Assembly (NCBI GenBank): GCA_945957605.1
Contig: CAMFLR010000003.1
Location: 558,001-622,000, forward strand
DNA: 64,000 nt
Source: an uncultured Isosphaeraceae bacterium
GTDB lineage: Bacteria; Planctomycetota; Planctomycetia; Isosphaerales; Isosphaeraceae
Direction of reading: 5' to 3'
The position numbers and the translations under genes were made by a program. The notes under the pieces were generated by a model that saw only the letters and a program-made list of their open reading frames with translations, was not told the DNA's origin and made no database searches. Positions 34,807 to 43,458 of this stretch are shown piece after piece. Numbering within the stretch: the stretch's first letter is position 1; each line of letters begins with the position of its first letter.

Positions 34807-34818
34807 ATGATATATCAT
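34807..34818. promoter_or_regulatory. Candidate operator, 12-base AT-rich palindrome
   Basis: ATGATATATCAT, a perfect palindrome in the same region. Some ArsR-family operators are of this AT-rich type. Confidence 0.35.
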
Positions 34819-35023
34819 GACCTCGGTGTTTGACAACATCATTTCTTGAAATTTCCTGTCACACGTCTAGGTCAGCACCGGTTAAACCACCAAATTCGAC
34901 TATTTCTTCAATAATCTACCCGTTAATGTGCGCAAACCAAACCGATGTGAAGTGCGACCATGAATTGGTTCCGAAAGCTTGCCTCTTTCAGAACCACGAG
35001 AAGCGTGTACTAATCATCTACTA

Positions 35024-35968
35024 TCATTTGTTCGTCTTTGTCAATTCTTTGTTAATGATATTAAGGATATCGTTTGCTGACCAATCCATTCCAGCGCGGC
35101 CGGATTCGAGCTTGATGAGCTTGCCGTCGGCACCGATCAAAGCGATTACGATGTTGTGACGAATCTCATTTGGCATCGGTCCGTAGATAAGCCCCAGCTT
35201 AGGTCCTACCTTCGCCAGCTCGGGATGAGACGCAACTGCGAATGTCCAGTACGGCGGATTCGCACCTTGCAAACCTCCGTGTTTTTTCAGGGTTTCCGGC
35301 GTGTCGTGCTCGGGGTCGAAGCTCACTGAAACGATGCGTGTTGCATCAGCTCGTTCGGGCTTCAGTTTCAATCCATCGCGAACCTGGCGGAACTTCTTGT
35401 CGACCGCCGGGCAGTAGTCGGGCAAAGGGCAACGTGTGTAGATAAAAGTCAACACGACGAGTTTACCTTTGAGATCACTTAGCGCGAGTGGCTTGCCTTC
35501 TTGCGTAGTCATCTTGAAGTCGGGAACCGTTTCTCCCGGCGTCAAAACGGCTGGCTTGGTCGTGATTGCGAGACCATTCGCAGTGAGACTTAACGTGCGC
35601 GGGGCGGGTTGTGTGACTTCGAGCGAGAGCAGGTTGTAGTCCTTTACCGTTTTCCCTTCCATTCGCACTTCGAGCGGTCCTTCGACTTCATCGCCCACGC
35701 CGACTTCTTCAAAAATCGACTTATCTTTGGGGGTGAAATCCATGGTCATGGCTTTCATGAACCCTGGTAGTTCTTCGTGCGCGATCGTGACAATGCCGTC
35801 CTTCGCATTGACCTCGCGCACGACTCCCTTGAGGCGATAAGACTTGGCTTCGACCTTGGGCTCGGCCGCGACCTTGGGCGCTGACGGAGGTGCGATTGGC
35901 TTCTGTTCGGATTGGCAGCCGGCCAGAGCTCCCAGAATGGCCACGGCCACAAGCATGTGCGGACGCAT
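35024..35968 (-). CDS. Lipoprotein fusing a CusF-like copper domain to SCO1/SenC
   Basis: 314 residues from ATG at 35968. The lipobox LAGC gives a lipid-anchored Cys18. Residues 44-118 form a CusF-like beta barrel with Met71, Met74 and Met76 in FMKAMTMDF. Residues 145-310 are the SCO1 thioredoxin fold, with TRCPLPDYCP (Cys180, Cys186) and the copper-binding His271 in RHNIVIAL. The Cys spacing is CX5C, where classical SCO1 has CX3C. It would handle copper for cytochrome oxidase on the periplasmic side. It follows the creatininase-like gene by 18 bases. Confidence 0.88.
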   Translation of the reverse strand: MRPHMLVAVAILGALAGCQSEQKPIAPPSAPKVAAEPKVEAKSYRLKGVVREVNAKDGIVTIAHEELPGFMKAMTMDFTPKDKSIFEEVGVGDEVEGPLEVRMEGKTVKDYNLLSLEVTQPAPRTLSLTANGLAITTKPAVLTPGETVPDFKMTTQEGKPLALSDLKGKLVVLTFIYTRCPLPDYCPAVDKKFRQVRDGLKLKPERADATRIVSVSFDPEHDTPETLKKHGGLQGANPPYWTFAVASHPELAKVGPKLGLIYGPMPNEIRHNIVIALIGADGKLIKLESGRAGMDWSANDILNIINKELTKTNK

Positions 35969-35986
35969 GAATGATCCTGTGAGCAC

Positions 35987-36745
35987 TCAGTAAGGAAACG
36001 ATTCGTTCACGGGAGTTTGGGAAAGCTCAGCGAGGAATCCGCCGAGTCGTTCGACGGTTGCATCGGTGAGCTTGTGGCCCTTCTCGGCCGTCGCAGGGTG
36101 GGGGTTGCCCGCGCCGGTGTTGGTCGTCAGGAGATGCCAGGGACGGGTGATCTCGATCCAACCGCGGTTGACTGCCTCGAACTTTGTTTTGGCCATCGAG
36201 CCGTCGTCGGCCTGGTTCATGTGTACGAGGTCGGGATGATGGGCGAGAATCATGCTCGTTTCCATTTCTCCCGCATGGTCGCCGGCATCGACGAAAAGGT
36301 CCTTGTAATGGTCGGCGATCATCTTGTACCAGTTGCACAGGAAGATGTGAACTTTTGTGTGCAGGTGAATCTCGCGGAGGATCCACTTGAGGTCGTTACC
36401 GCCGTGGCCGTTGAGCAGGACGCACTTGTAGATTTGATGCGTCTCGAGCGAAGCGACGATATCGGTGATGACGCGTGCGACGGTCGAGGGGTTGAGGTTC
36501 ATCGCCAGCGGGAACCGCATTTGATTTGTTTCGGTGCCGTAGGGCAGGGGAGGCAGCATCACGACGCGTCCGCCTCGCTCGTTTGCAAGCTGGCACGCGC
36601 GGGTACCGATCACGTCGACCTGGTAGGTATCGGTTCCGTAGGGAAGGTGCAGGTTATGCGGTTCGGTGGCACCTAGGGGAAGCACCGCAACTTCAAACGG
36701 AGGAAGAGTTTTGATTTGACCATAATTCAGTTCGGCAAGATTCAT
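35987..36745 (-). CDS. Creatininase-family amidohydrolase
   Basis: 252 residues from ATG at 36745. The metal ligands are recognisable: Glu28 in GATEPH, His33, Asp39 in YGTDTY, and a second ligand set in DHAGEMETS. The NGHGGN loop (112-117) is diagnostic. The family includes creatininase and MftE-like and riboflavin-pathway FAPy deformylases. No mycofactocin or creatine genes are nearby, so the substrate is open. It is divergent from the glutamate dehydrogenase and precedes the copper lipoprotein gene. Confidence 0.85.
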   Translation of the reverse strand: MNLAELNYGQIKTLPPFEVAVLPLGATEPHNLHLPYGTDTYQVDVIGTRACQLANERGGRVVMLPPLPYGTETNQMRFPLAMNLNPSTVARVITDIVASLETHQIYKCVLLNGHGGNDLKWILREIHLHTKVHIFLCNWYKMIADHYKDLFVDAGDHAGEMETSMILAHHPDLVHMNQADDGSMAKTKFEAVNRGWIEITRPWHLLTTNTGAGNPHPATAEKGHKLTDATVERLGGFLAELSQTPVNESFPY

Positions 36746-36858
36746 CGAAGCTCTCGATAAGGTGCGAGCCAGGCCTTCGGCTTGCGGACCAGAGCTTGCC
36801 TCCGGTACCATCGGCCAGGGGGTTTATCTCGCCAATTGAACGATGGAATGCCCGCGCG

Positions 36859-38088
36859 ATGCAAGCCTTTGAGGCGACGAACTTCTACTTCGACGAAGCC
36901 GCCGGTTTGATGGACATCACCGGCAACATGCGCACGATGATGATCAATCCCGACCGCGAGCTGCGCGTCGAAGTGGTCATCGAAATGGATAACGGCGAAA
37001 TCGGCAACTTTGTCGGTTATCGCGTGCAGCACGACCAGTCGCGGGGTCCGTTCAAAGGCGGTTTGCGGTTTCACCCGCATGTCGACCAGGACGAAGCTCG
37101 CGCGCTCGCAAGTTTGATGACCTGGAAAACCGCTGTGGTGGATGTTCCCTATGGCGGTGGAAAGGGGGGAATGAATTGTGACCCCTCGAAGCTCTCAAAA
37201 CAAGAGCTTGAACGTCTGACTCGAAAATTTGTTGAAAAGATCCACGACTTCATTGGCCCACACAAAGACATCCCTGCTCCCGACGTTGGTACAGATGGAC
37301 AGGTGATGGCGTGGATCATGAATGAATATTCCAAGTACCACGGTTTTGAGCCCGCCGTGGTGACCGGCAAGCCAGTCGAACTTCACGGCTCGGCCGGACG
37401 CGAAGCCGCCACCGGTTACGGCGTGGCGATCATCACGCGCGAGACGCTGGCGAAGCTCAAAATGCACGTGGCGGGAACGACGTTCGCGATCCAGGGATAC
37501 GGCAATGTCGGTAGCTTTACCGCTCGCTTCTTGCACGCTCAGGGTGGCAAGATTATCGCGGTTACCGATGCCCAAGGCGGGATCATCCACAAGGAAGGCA
37601 TCGACATCGCCGAGCTCGACAAATATGTCGCAGCGCACAAGACGGTTGCCGGTTTTCCTGGCGGGAATTCAATCACCAACGAAGAATTGCTGGTGACACC
37701 CGTCGACGTTTTGATTCCTGCCGCGCTTGGCGGAGTCTTCAACGCCGAGAACGCGCTTCAGGTTCAAGCGAAGGTTGTCGTTGAGGCTGCGAATGGTCCC
37801 ACCTGGCCCGATGCCGACGCTGTGTTCAAGTCGCGCGGGATCGTGGTGGTTCCGGATATTCTCGTGAATGCTGGTGGCGTGCTGGTGAGCTACTTCGAGT
37901 GGGTTCAAAACCTGCAACACTTCCGCTGGCCGCTCGAACAAATTCAGCGCGAGCAGGAAACCAAGATGGTCGACTCGTTCAAGAGCGTTTACGAGCTGGC
38001 CCAGCGCAAGAATTGCTCGCTTCGTACGGCTGCGTTCATGCTTGCGATCAAACGTGTGGGCCGAGCGCGTGTGCTTGCGGGAATCTAG
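36859..38088 (+). CDS. gdhA: Glutamate dehydrogenase (Glu/Leu/Phe/Val family)
   Basis: 409 residues from ATG at 36859; MQAFEATNFYFDEAA lines up with the usual N-terminus. A TTG at 36796 would add 21 residues and cannot be excluded, because neither start has a strong ribosome site. The catalytic lysines are in GPFKGGLRFHP (Lys66), MTWKTAV (Lys90) and YGGGKGG (Lys102). The NAD(P) motif is IQGYGNVGS. It interconverts glutamate and 2-oxoglutarate with ammonia. The archaeal-like GDH branch has this length. Cofactor preference is not assignable. Confidence 0.9.
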   Translation: MQAFEATNFYFDEAAGLMDITGNMRTMMINPDRELRVEVVIEMDNGEIGNFVGYRVQHDQSRGPFKGGLRFHPHVDQDEARALASLMTWKTAVVDVPYGGGKGGMNCDPSKLSKQELERLTRKFVEKIHDFIGPHKDIPAPDVGTDGQVMAWIMNEYSKYHGFEPAVVTGKPVELHGSAGREAATGYGVAIITRETLAKLKMHVAGTTFAIQGYGNVGSFTARFLHAQGGKIIAVTDAQGGIIHKEGIDIAELDKYVAAHKTVAGFPGGNSITNEELLVTPVDVLIPAALGGVFNAENALQVQAKVVVEAANGPTWPDADAVFKSRGIVVVPDILVNAGGVLVSYFEWVQNLQHFRWPLEQIQREQETKMVDSFKSVYELAQRKNCSLRTAAFMLAIKRVGRARVLAGI

Positions 38089-38115
38089 TGAGTAGCCGTA
38101 GCGAGATTTGAGGTT

Positions 38116-38188
38116 GGGTGCCACTGGCTCCCCCAGTGTCTTCCTTTCTCTTTTGCATTTAAGAGCACTGGCAGAGCCAGTGGCACCC
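38116..38188. repeat. Extragenic palindrome between gdhA and purB
   Basis: A 23-base arm at 38116-38138 pairs with 38166-38188, with two mismatches. Arms begin GGGTGCCACTGGCTC. The loop is 27 bases. It may act as a terminator, but form and wording suggest a REP-like element family. Confidence 0.65.
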
Positions 38189-38281
38189 GAGTTTTAGTGG
38201 TGGCAATGAAGGATTCGTGTGCCGACTCTTTTCAAATCGACATACAGAAAATCGAGCCAGGAACTTTCACGAGATTGATTG

Positions 38282-39709
38282 ATGAGCAACACGGTTTATG
38301 AGAATCCGCTGATTTCCCGCTACGCCTCGCGAGCGATGGCCGAGCTTTGGTCGTCGCAACGCAAGTTTTCGACGTGGCGGCGTCTGTGGGTTGCACTCGC
38401 GACAGCGCAGCAGCAGCTTGGGCTCGACATTGCGGATTCGCAGATCGAGGCGATGCGCTCGCGGATCGACGACATCGACTTCGACGCCGCCCGCGCCCAC
38501 GAGAAGCGGCTGCGGCACGACGTGATGGCTCATGTCCACACGCTGGCCGACATCGCGCCCGACGCCAAGAAGATCATCCACCTGGGCGCGACGAGCTGCT
38601 ACGTCACCGACAACACCGACTTGATCCTTCTCCGCGAAGCCCTTCAGCACGTGCGCGACGGCCTCGCGGCGACGATCGATGCGCTTGGCACGTTCGCCGA
38701 AACGCACAGGGATCTCCCGTGCCTCGGCTACACACACTTTCAGCCGGCGCAGTTGGTGACGGTCGGCAAGCGTGCGACACTCTGGGCCTACGAGCTGATC
38801 CTCGACCTGCAAGAGGTCGAGCGGCGAATTGCCGAGATGAAGTTCCTGGGGGTGAAGGGAACCACCGGCACGCAGGCGAGCTTCCTCGCGCTTTTCAACG
38901 GCGATCACGCGAAGGTTGAAGCACTCGACCGCATGGTAGCCGAGGCGTTCAACTTCTCGGCGATCTTGCCCGTCTCTGGCCAGACCTATACGCGGAAGAT
39001 CGACTCGTTCGTCGTCTCAACGCTCGCTGCGTTCGGTGAAACGGCGCACCGGTTCGGATCTGACTTACGTTTGCTCGCGCACGAGCGCGAGATCGAGGAA
39101 CCGTTCGAGACCGAGCAGATTGGCTCGTCGGCGATGGCATACAAGCGAAACCCGATGCGTGCCGAGCGCATGTGCTCGATCGCGCGGTTCCTGACGCCGA
39201 TGGCTGTTGCTGCGGGGCAGACGGCTGCAACTCAGTGGCTCGAACGTACGCTCGACGATAGCGCGGTTCGCCGCTTGGTGCTGCCGCAGGCGTTCCTCGC
39301 TGCCGATGCGATTCTGACGCTCTATCTCAACATCGTGCCGGGCTTGATCGTGCAGCCAGCGATGATTGCTCGCCACGTCCGCGACGAGCTGCCGTTCATG
39401 GCGACTGAGAACTTGCTAATGGCCGGCGTGCAGCTTGGTGGCGATCGACAGGATCTGCACGAGCGGATTCGCGTTCACTCAATGGCCGCGGGCGCACGAA
39501 TCAAGGGGAAGGACGGCGTGAACGATTTGATCGATCGTCTGAAGTCCGATCCGGCGTTCGCGCAGCTCGACTTCGGAGCGGTGCTCGATCCGTCGGGTTA
39601 TGTCGGCCGTTCGCCCGAGCAGGTGCTCGCGTTCATCCGCGACGAGGTCGATCCGATCCGCGCAAGATACCCGCAAGTGCTCGGCCAGACGCGCGAGGTT
39701 CACGTCTGA
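38282..39709 (+). CDS. purB: Adenylosuccinate lyase, eukaryote-like
   Basis: 475 residues from ATG at 38282. It catalyses two fumarate-releasing steps of purine synthesis. The fumarase-superfamily signature GSSAMAYKRNP begins at 281, and GYTHFQPAQL holds His152. From the start (ENPLISRYASRAM) through RLRHDVMAHVHT, GATSCYVTDNTDL and KGTTGTQASFL, the sequence follows the animal ADSL pattern closely and not the shorter bacterial PurB. Cytosolic. It may have been exchanged between domains. Confidence 0.93.
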   Translation: MSNTVYENPLISRYASRAMAELWSSQRKFSTWRRLWVALATAQQQLGLDIADSQIEAMRSRIDDIDFDAARAHEKRLRHDVMAHVHTLADIAPDAKKIIHLGATSCYVTDNTDLILLREALQHVRDGLAATIDALGTFAETHRDLPCLGYTHFQPAQLVTVGKRATLWAYELILDLQEVERRIAEMKFLGVKGTTGTQASFLALFNGDHAKVEALDRMVAEAFNFSAILPVSGQTYTRKIDSFVVSTLAAFGETAHRFGSDLRLLAHEREIEEPFETEQIGSSAMAYKRNPMRAERMCSIARFLTPMAVAAGQTAATQWLERTLDDSAVRRLVLPQAFLAADAILTLYLNIVPGLIVQPAMIARHVRDELPFMATENLLMAGVQLGGDRQDLHERIRVHSMAAGARIKGKDGVNDLIDRLKSDPAFAQLDFGAVLDPSGYVGRSPEQVLAFIRDEVDPIRARYPQVLGQTREVHV

Positions 39710-39732
39710 GCAGGGTGATACAAACGCCGAAA

Positions 39733-39807
39733 CGCCAGTGCGCCCGTTGAAACACGGGCCACCTGGCGAAACTTGTGATCGGAGATGGGCCGGGAAAACG
39801 CCGGCCC
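39733..39807. repeat. Two adjacent hairpins after purB
   Basis: The first (39733-39768) pairs CGCCAG.. with ..CTGGCG around GTTGAAAC, with internal mismatches. The second (39787-39807) is a perfect GGGCCGG/CCGGCCC stem. They lie between convergent purB and rpsU and could end either gene. The wording CCACCTGG is shared with the element at 47115. Confidence 0.55.
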
Positions 39808-39863
39808 TTCGATAATTGACGCGACGTCAAGTGCCGCGTGGGCGGCCCGTCGCGCCTTGTGGC

Positions 39864-40049
39864 TCAGACGCGGGCAGCCTGGCGGGCTTTGCGGAGACGC
39901 TTCAGCTCTTCGCGGCGACGGCGCTCACTGGGCTTCTCATAATAGGCCTTGCGGCGCATTTCTTTGCGGAGACCGCTACGCTCACAGAGCTTGCGGAAGC
40001 GGCGGACCGCTTCTTGGATCGATTCGCCAGAACGCACCCGTAACTTCAC
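39864..40049 (-). CDS. rpsU: 30S ribosomal protein S21
   Basis: 61 residues from GTG at 40049, with GAGGGGGAG about 10 bases upstream. [18 protein letters not shown] opens it, followed by [22 protein letters not shown], the classic S21 sequence. The frame continues upstream without S21 character. It is monocistronic, unlike the rpsU-dnaG-rpoD operon of Proteobacteria. Confidence 0.93.
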   Translation of the reverse strand: MKLRVRSGESIQEAVRRFRKLCERSGLRKEMRRKAYYEKPSERRRREELKRLRKARQAARV

Positions 40050-40302
40050 CACAGGCTCACTCCCCCTCGACTTCGTGTATGTCGGGCCTGAACGAATAAG
40101 CTGAATCAGTCCGTGTTGCGCAGATCGACCGATCGGCACAAAGCGGATGAGGAAAATACCACTCTATCCAATCACGCGTCCGCCGCCAAGGCGGATTTTT
40201 TACAAGAAAACAACACTGCCGCCCGTCGCGCTTGCCGTGAAGCGACGGTCTTCGATCCTCTACGATCGTTTTCGCGGCTTCCCGGCCGCGCGGAGCGCTG
40301 AA

Positions 40303-40692
40303 TCAGTAACCGCCGCGGTCGCCCCCGCCGCCATAACCGCCCCCGCCGTAACTTCCACCCCCGCCGCCGCCACCGTATCCGCCGCGGCCCCCGCCACCGC
40401 CGCCACCATAACCACCGCGACCTCCGCCACCACCTCCGCGTTCTTCGCGTGGGCGAGCTTCGTTCACAGTGAGCGGGCGCCCGCCGTAGGGCGTGCCGTT
40501 GAGCGCATCAATCGCGCTTTGGGCTTCGCCATCCTGCGCCATTTCGACGAATCCGAAGCCGCGGCTTCGGCCGCTGAACTTGTCGATGATGACCTGGCCG
40601 CTCGTGACTGTTCCATAAGTCTGGAACAGCTCGACGAGGTCATCACCTGTCGTGTCATAGGGGAGGTTACCAACGTAGATATTCTTGCCCAT
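40303..40692 (-). CDS. RRM RNA-binding protein with glycine-rich tail
   Basis: 129 residues from ATG at 40692. One RRM domain has RNP2 IYVGNLP (5-11) and RNP1 RGFGFVEM (44-51). The C-terminal 45 residues are repeats of GGGGG with Tyr and Arg, likely disordered. This matches bacterial Rbp proteins of cyanobacteria and planctomycetes, which bind single-stranded RNA and are often cold-induced. Target RNAs are not known. Confidence 0.92.
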   Translation of the reverse strand: MGKNIYVGNLPYDTTGDDLVELFQTYGTVTSGQVIIDKFSGRSRGFGFVEMAQDGEAQSAIDALNGTPYGGRPLTVNEARPREERGGGGGGRGGYGGGGGGGRGGYGGGGGGGSYGGGGYGGGGDRGGY

Positions 40693-40902
40693 GATCCTGG
40701 CCTTCTCGAGAAACACTTCGAGTCCGTAGCGCGAACGGATCGTCGGTGCGTCTTGGCCCGAACGGGCCATGGCAGATCTGCCATCAATGACTTTGATCGC
40801 TCACCGCGACCCTTCTCGACTGTTGCAAATGTCAACTATGCCGCTGTGCCAGGGGCGCGACAAGAAAAAAATTCTTAAGCGTGATTTGCTGTTTCGAAAT
40901 AA

Positions 40903-40932
40903 AACGGCCCGAAGCCGAAGCTCCGGGCCGTT
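40903..40932 (-). terminator. Terminator after the second aldo/keto reductase
   Basis: A perfect 9-base stem AACGGCCCG with a 12-base loop. On the minus strand the stem is followed by TTATTT. Confidence 0.75.
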
Positions 40933-40956
40933 GGTATGCAAAACCTTCGAAGAATC

Positions 40957-42180
40957 TCAGGAGAGATGCTCGTCGGCACGAGCGAGCAACGCGGCGAAGT
41001 CGAGCTTCGAGGGGCACGCGTCACGCGCGGCCTCGAGATCGGCACCTTCCCAGTTGCGAGCTTCGGGCGGGAGGGCGGCGAACTGCTTCTTGGCCTCACC
41101 GCGGAATCCATGCCGCTCGTAATAGGTGAGGTAACGAGTGATATCGCCAAGTTGAGCCTTGGTTCCAGCCGCATCCGAGCAACGTCCGTCGCAGTCGGCG
41201 CACAGGCTGGGGCGCGAAGCGAGGAACGCCTTGCGCATCGATTCGAGCTCCGCCGCCTTCAGCGGCTGGAACATTTTCGCGGCGCGAGTGTTGTCGGTAA
41301 TCTGGTCGGTGTTGCGCATCGAAACGCAAACGCTCGAAAACCGCTCGTCGCTCCAAATCGTGTGCAGGAGTGCGCCGTAAGGGGTAAGCCCCTTGGCAAT
41401 CAACTCCGGCGCGTGGTTGGGAACCTGGTCGAGGAAATCTTTCGGGGTCGGGCCGGCAATCTGCTTCATCGAAATGAGGCCAATGCCCGCCTCGTAGCAC
41501 TTGTCGATCGCCTTGTTCAGTCGCGTGTTCTTGTCGAGCCACGCTGTGTTCTGGATCATCAAGGCGTCAAACAGTTTGCCTTCGGCGGCGGCTTCAAGAT
41601 ATTCGGCACGCTTGGCGTCGTGGCAGGAGAAGCCGACGAACTTCGCCTTGCCGGACTTCTTGATCGCCTCGATCGTTTCTTTCATCTCCTTGCTCTTCGG
41701 CCAGTCGAGCGAGTCTTCGGGATAACCCGCGCCGATGCCATGAATGAAGAACAGGTCGACATAATCGGTTTTGAGCTTGGCCAGACGTTCGTCGAGCCGT
41801 GCGATCATGTCTTTGGGAGTACGGGGTGCGTCTTTGGTGACCAGAAAGATCGACTTGCGAACTTCCGGCATCGCTTCGAACCACTCTGCGATGCCCGGCT
41901 CCGAGCCGTACGACTTCGCTGTGTCGAAATAACGAATACCGTTGGCGTAAGCGAACCGCAAAATGCGGTTCAAGCTCTCGGCCTTCCAGGTACCCTGGTT
42001 GAGAATCGAAACCTTCACGCCGGTGCGGCCAAGCACTCGGGTGGGTACGGTGATCGTTTTTTGCGCAGCTTCATCGGCTGCGGTCGCGTTTGATCCCAGG
42101 GCTAGCGCCGTAGAGCCAGCAACTGCGCCCGCCTGGATGAACCCGCGCCGATTCATCGCCAGATCGTCGTGTTCCGCCAT
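40957..42180 (-). CDS. Tat-exported aldo/keto reductase with C-terminal cysteine cluster (second copy)
   Basis: 407 residues, with GGAGAGG upstream of ATG at 42180. The Tat leader is NRRGFIQAGAVAGSTALALG. The AKR core has YFDTAKSYG, LFFIHGIG and VGFSCHD. The C-terminal SLCADCDGRCSD offers three cysteines, with different spacing from the CPGCPSC of its paralogue at 18626-19834. Both proteins share the end-to-end plan leader, barrel, cluster. A folded, cofactor-bearing periplasmic oxidoreductase is inferred. Substrate unknown. Confidence 0.88.
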   Translation of the reverse strand: MAEHDDLAMNRRGFIQAGAVAGSTALALGSNATAADEAAQKTITVPTRVLGRTGVKVSILNQGTWKAESLNRILRFAYANGIRYFDTAKSYGSEPGIAEWFEAMPEVRKSIFLVTKDAPRTPKDMIARLDERLAKLKTDYVDLFFIHGIGAGYPEDSLDWPKSKEMKETIEAIKKSGKAKFVGFSCHDAKRAEYLEAAAEGKLFDALMIQNTAWLDKNTRLNKAIDKCYEAGIGLISMKQIAGPTPKDFLDQVPNHAPELIAKGLTPYGALLHTIWSDERFSSVCVSMRNTDQITDNTRAAKMFQPLKAAELESMRKAFLASRPSLCADCDGRCSDAAGTKAQLGDITRYLTYYERHGFRGEAKKQFAALPPEARNWEGADLEAARDACPSKLDFAALLARADEHLS

Positions 42181-42321
42181 TCCGACCTCTCCGGAAGACC
42201 CGGCTTCTCCACGAAGCCGCGGATGATCTCGCTACCCAAGTTGCCCACGATGGTTCAGGTTAAACCAACGTTGGCCAGTTGTCGATCATTTCACGGAGAA
42301 TTCGGCGACGTTCCCCCCAAT

Positions 42322-42507
42322 TCAGACGCTAACGACTTCCTTCGAAGCGTCGGCATGAATCGGTACGATTTCTTCGCGATAAATGGGCACGCTGCCAGGC
42401 GCTTCGATGCCGATGCGGACCTGATTGCGATCGATCTTCACGACCGTGATGACAATATCTTCGCCAATCAGAATTTTTTCGTTGATCTTGCGACTGAGAA
42501 CGAGCAT
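42322..42507 (-). CDS. csrA: Carbon storage regulator
   Basis: 61 residues from ATG at 42507, with an ideal GGAGG (42514-42518) upstream. MLVLSRKINEKILIG, the basic strand VRIGIEAP and YREEI are all as in CsrA. It is a dimeric RNA-binding protein that blocks or stabilises mRNAs at GGA motifs. The gene is alone, with no flagellar genes nearby. Its own leader could be a target, as the ribosome site contains GGA. Confidence 0.95.
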   Translation of the reverse strand: MLVLSRKINEKILIGEDIVITVVKIDRNQVRIGIEAPGSVPIYREEIVPIHADASKEVVSV

Positions 42508-42923
42508 GGTGCACCTCCGTGCTGGATACGTGGACGAAACTGGTTGGATCCGTCGCAACCCGAGTGCTGGTTTGACTTAAGACTGTTCAGACCAACTCAT
42601 CGCCGCGAACGCTCTGACCCTAATGCAGGACCCGTGCCGATACCGAAGCGATTCCATAAAAAGAGACGTAAGTTCTGGCCTCTCGTGACTTTGATTTTTT
42701 CAAGTCCGGAATCCTTCTGACCGACAACTGTACAAAGGAATCGTCAAAGTTACAAGCCTCTTCCCGTTTTGATCTTGATTTTTTTCCAAGAGGGGAAGTT
42801 GGCTGCCCTTTTGACGGAAGGGATGGTAAATCCCGTCATAGGGAGTTACGATTTCGGGCGATTGATTGGCGCGCTTTAAGTTTGGGATGTCGTTGAGATT
42901 TCGTTCGATCGCGGAGGGGTTTT
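42508..42923. other. Divergent intergenic region between csrA and ispF
   Basis: 416 bases with no gene seen. It must hold two promoters. Pyrimidine-rich runs near 42760-42790 can form an imperfect hairpin, but nothing is strong enough to name. Confidence 0.5.
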
Positions 42924-43421
42924 GTGCGGGTAGGTCTTGGGCACGACACGCACCGCCTGGTTGAAGGGCGACCGCTGATTCTGGGCGGAGTGACGATCGA
43001 ACACCCGCGCGGCTTATATGGCCACTCCGATGCCGACGTTGTGCTCCACGCCGTGGCCGACGCATTACTTGGTGCGGCTGCGCTCGGCGATATCGGCGAG
43101 CATTACCCCGATACCGATCCCCAGTGGAAGGGGCTCGATAGCAAGCGATTGCTGAGCGAAGTCGTCGCGCAGGTGGCGCGTGCGGGTTGGCTTCCCATTA
43201 ATTGCGACATTACCATTCATGCCCAGGCGCCCAAACTTTTGCCCTATAAGCAGGAAATTCGTGCCAACGTCGCCCGGTTGCTGGGTTTGGGCGTTTCGGA
43301 CGTGAATATCAAGGCAAAGACGGGCGAGCAGGTGGGGCCAATCGGCCGCGCTGAAGCGATTTCCTGCGACGCTATCATTCTGATGAAGGCGGCGAGCAAC
43401 GCCTCCTATACGTGCGACTAG
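42924..43421 (+). CDS. ispF: 2-C-methyl-D-erythritol 2,4-cyclodiphosphate synthase
   Basis: 165 residues from GTG at 42924, with GGAGGGG nearby. GLGHDTHRL holds the metal ligands Asp8 and His10. HSDADVVLHAVADALLGA and DIGEHYPDTDPQWKG are signature regions. The C-terminus IKAKTGEQVGPIGR is normal. It closes the cyclodiphosphate in the MEP isoprenoid pathway. It starts a plus-strand run with cysS 37 bases downstream. Confidence 0.95.
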   Translation: MRVGLGHDTHRLVEGRPLILGGVTIEHPRGLYGHSDADVVLHAVADALLGAAALGDIGEHYPDTDPQWKGLDSKRLLSEVVAQVARAGWLPINCDITIHAQAPKLLPYKQEIRANVARLLGLGVSDVNIKAKTGEQVGPIGRAEAISCDAIILMKAASNASYTCD

Positions 43422-43458
43422 TGAGCGATTCTCTTCCAGGGCCGAGCCGAAACCGACC

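Larger units (their letters stand above)
34581..35023. other. AT-rich regulatory region upstream of the ArsR-type gene
   Basis: 443 bases, clearly poorer in G+C than the genes around it, especially from 34800. It holds the two palindromes listed separately. No gene is visible. Confidence 0.6.

Noticed and set aside
40147..40878. Ala/Thr-rich open frame opposite the RRM protein
   Set aside because: Its low-complexity part is the complement of the glycine-rich tail of a genuine RRM gene.
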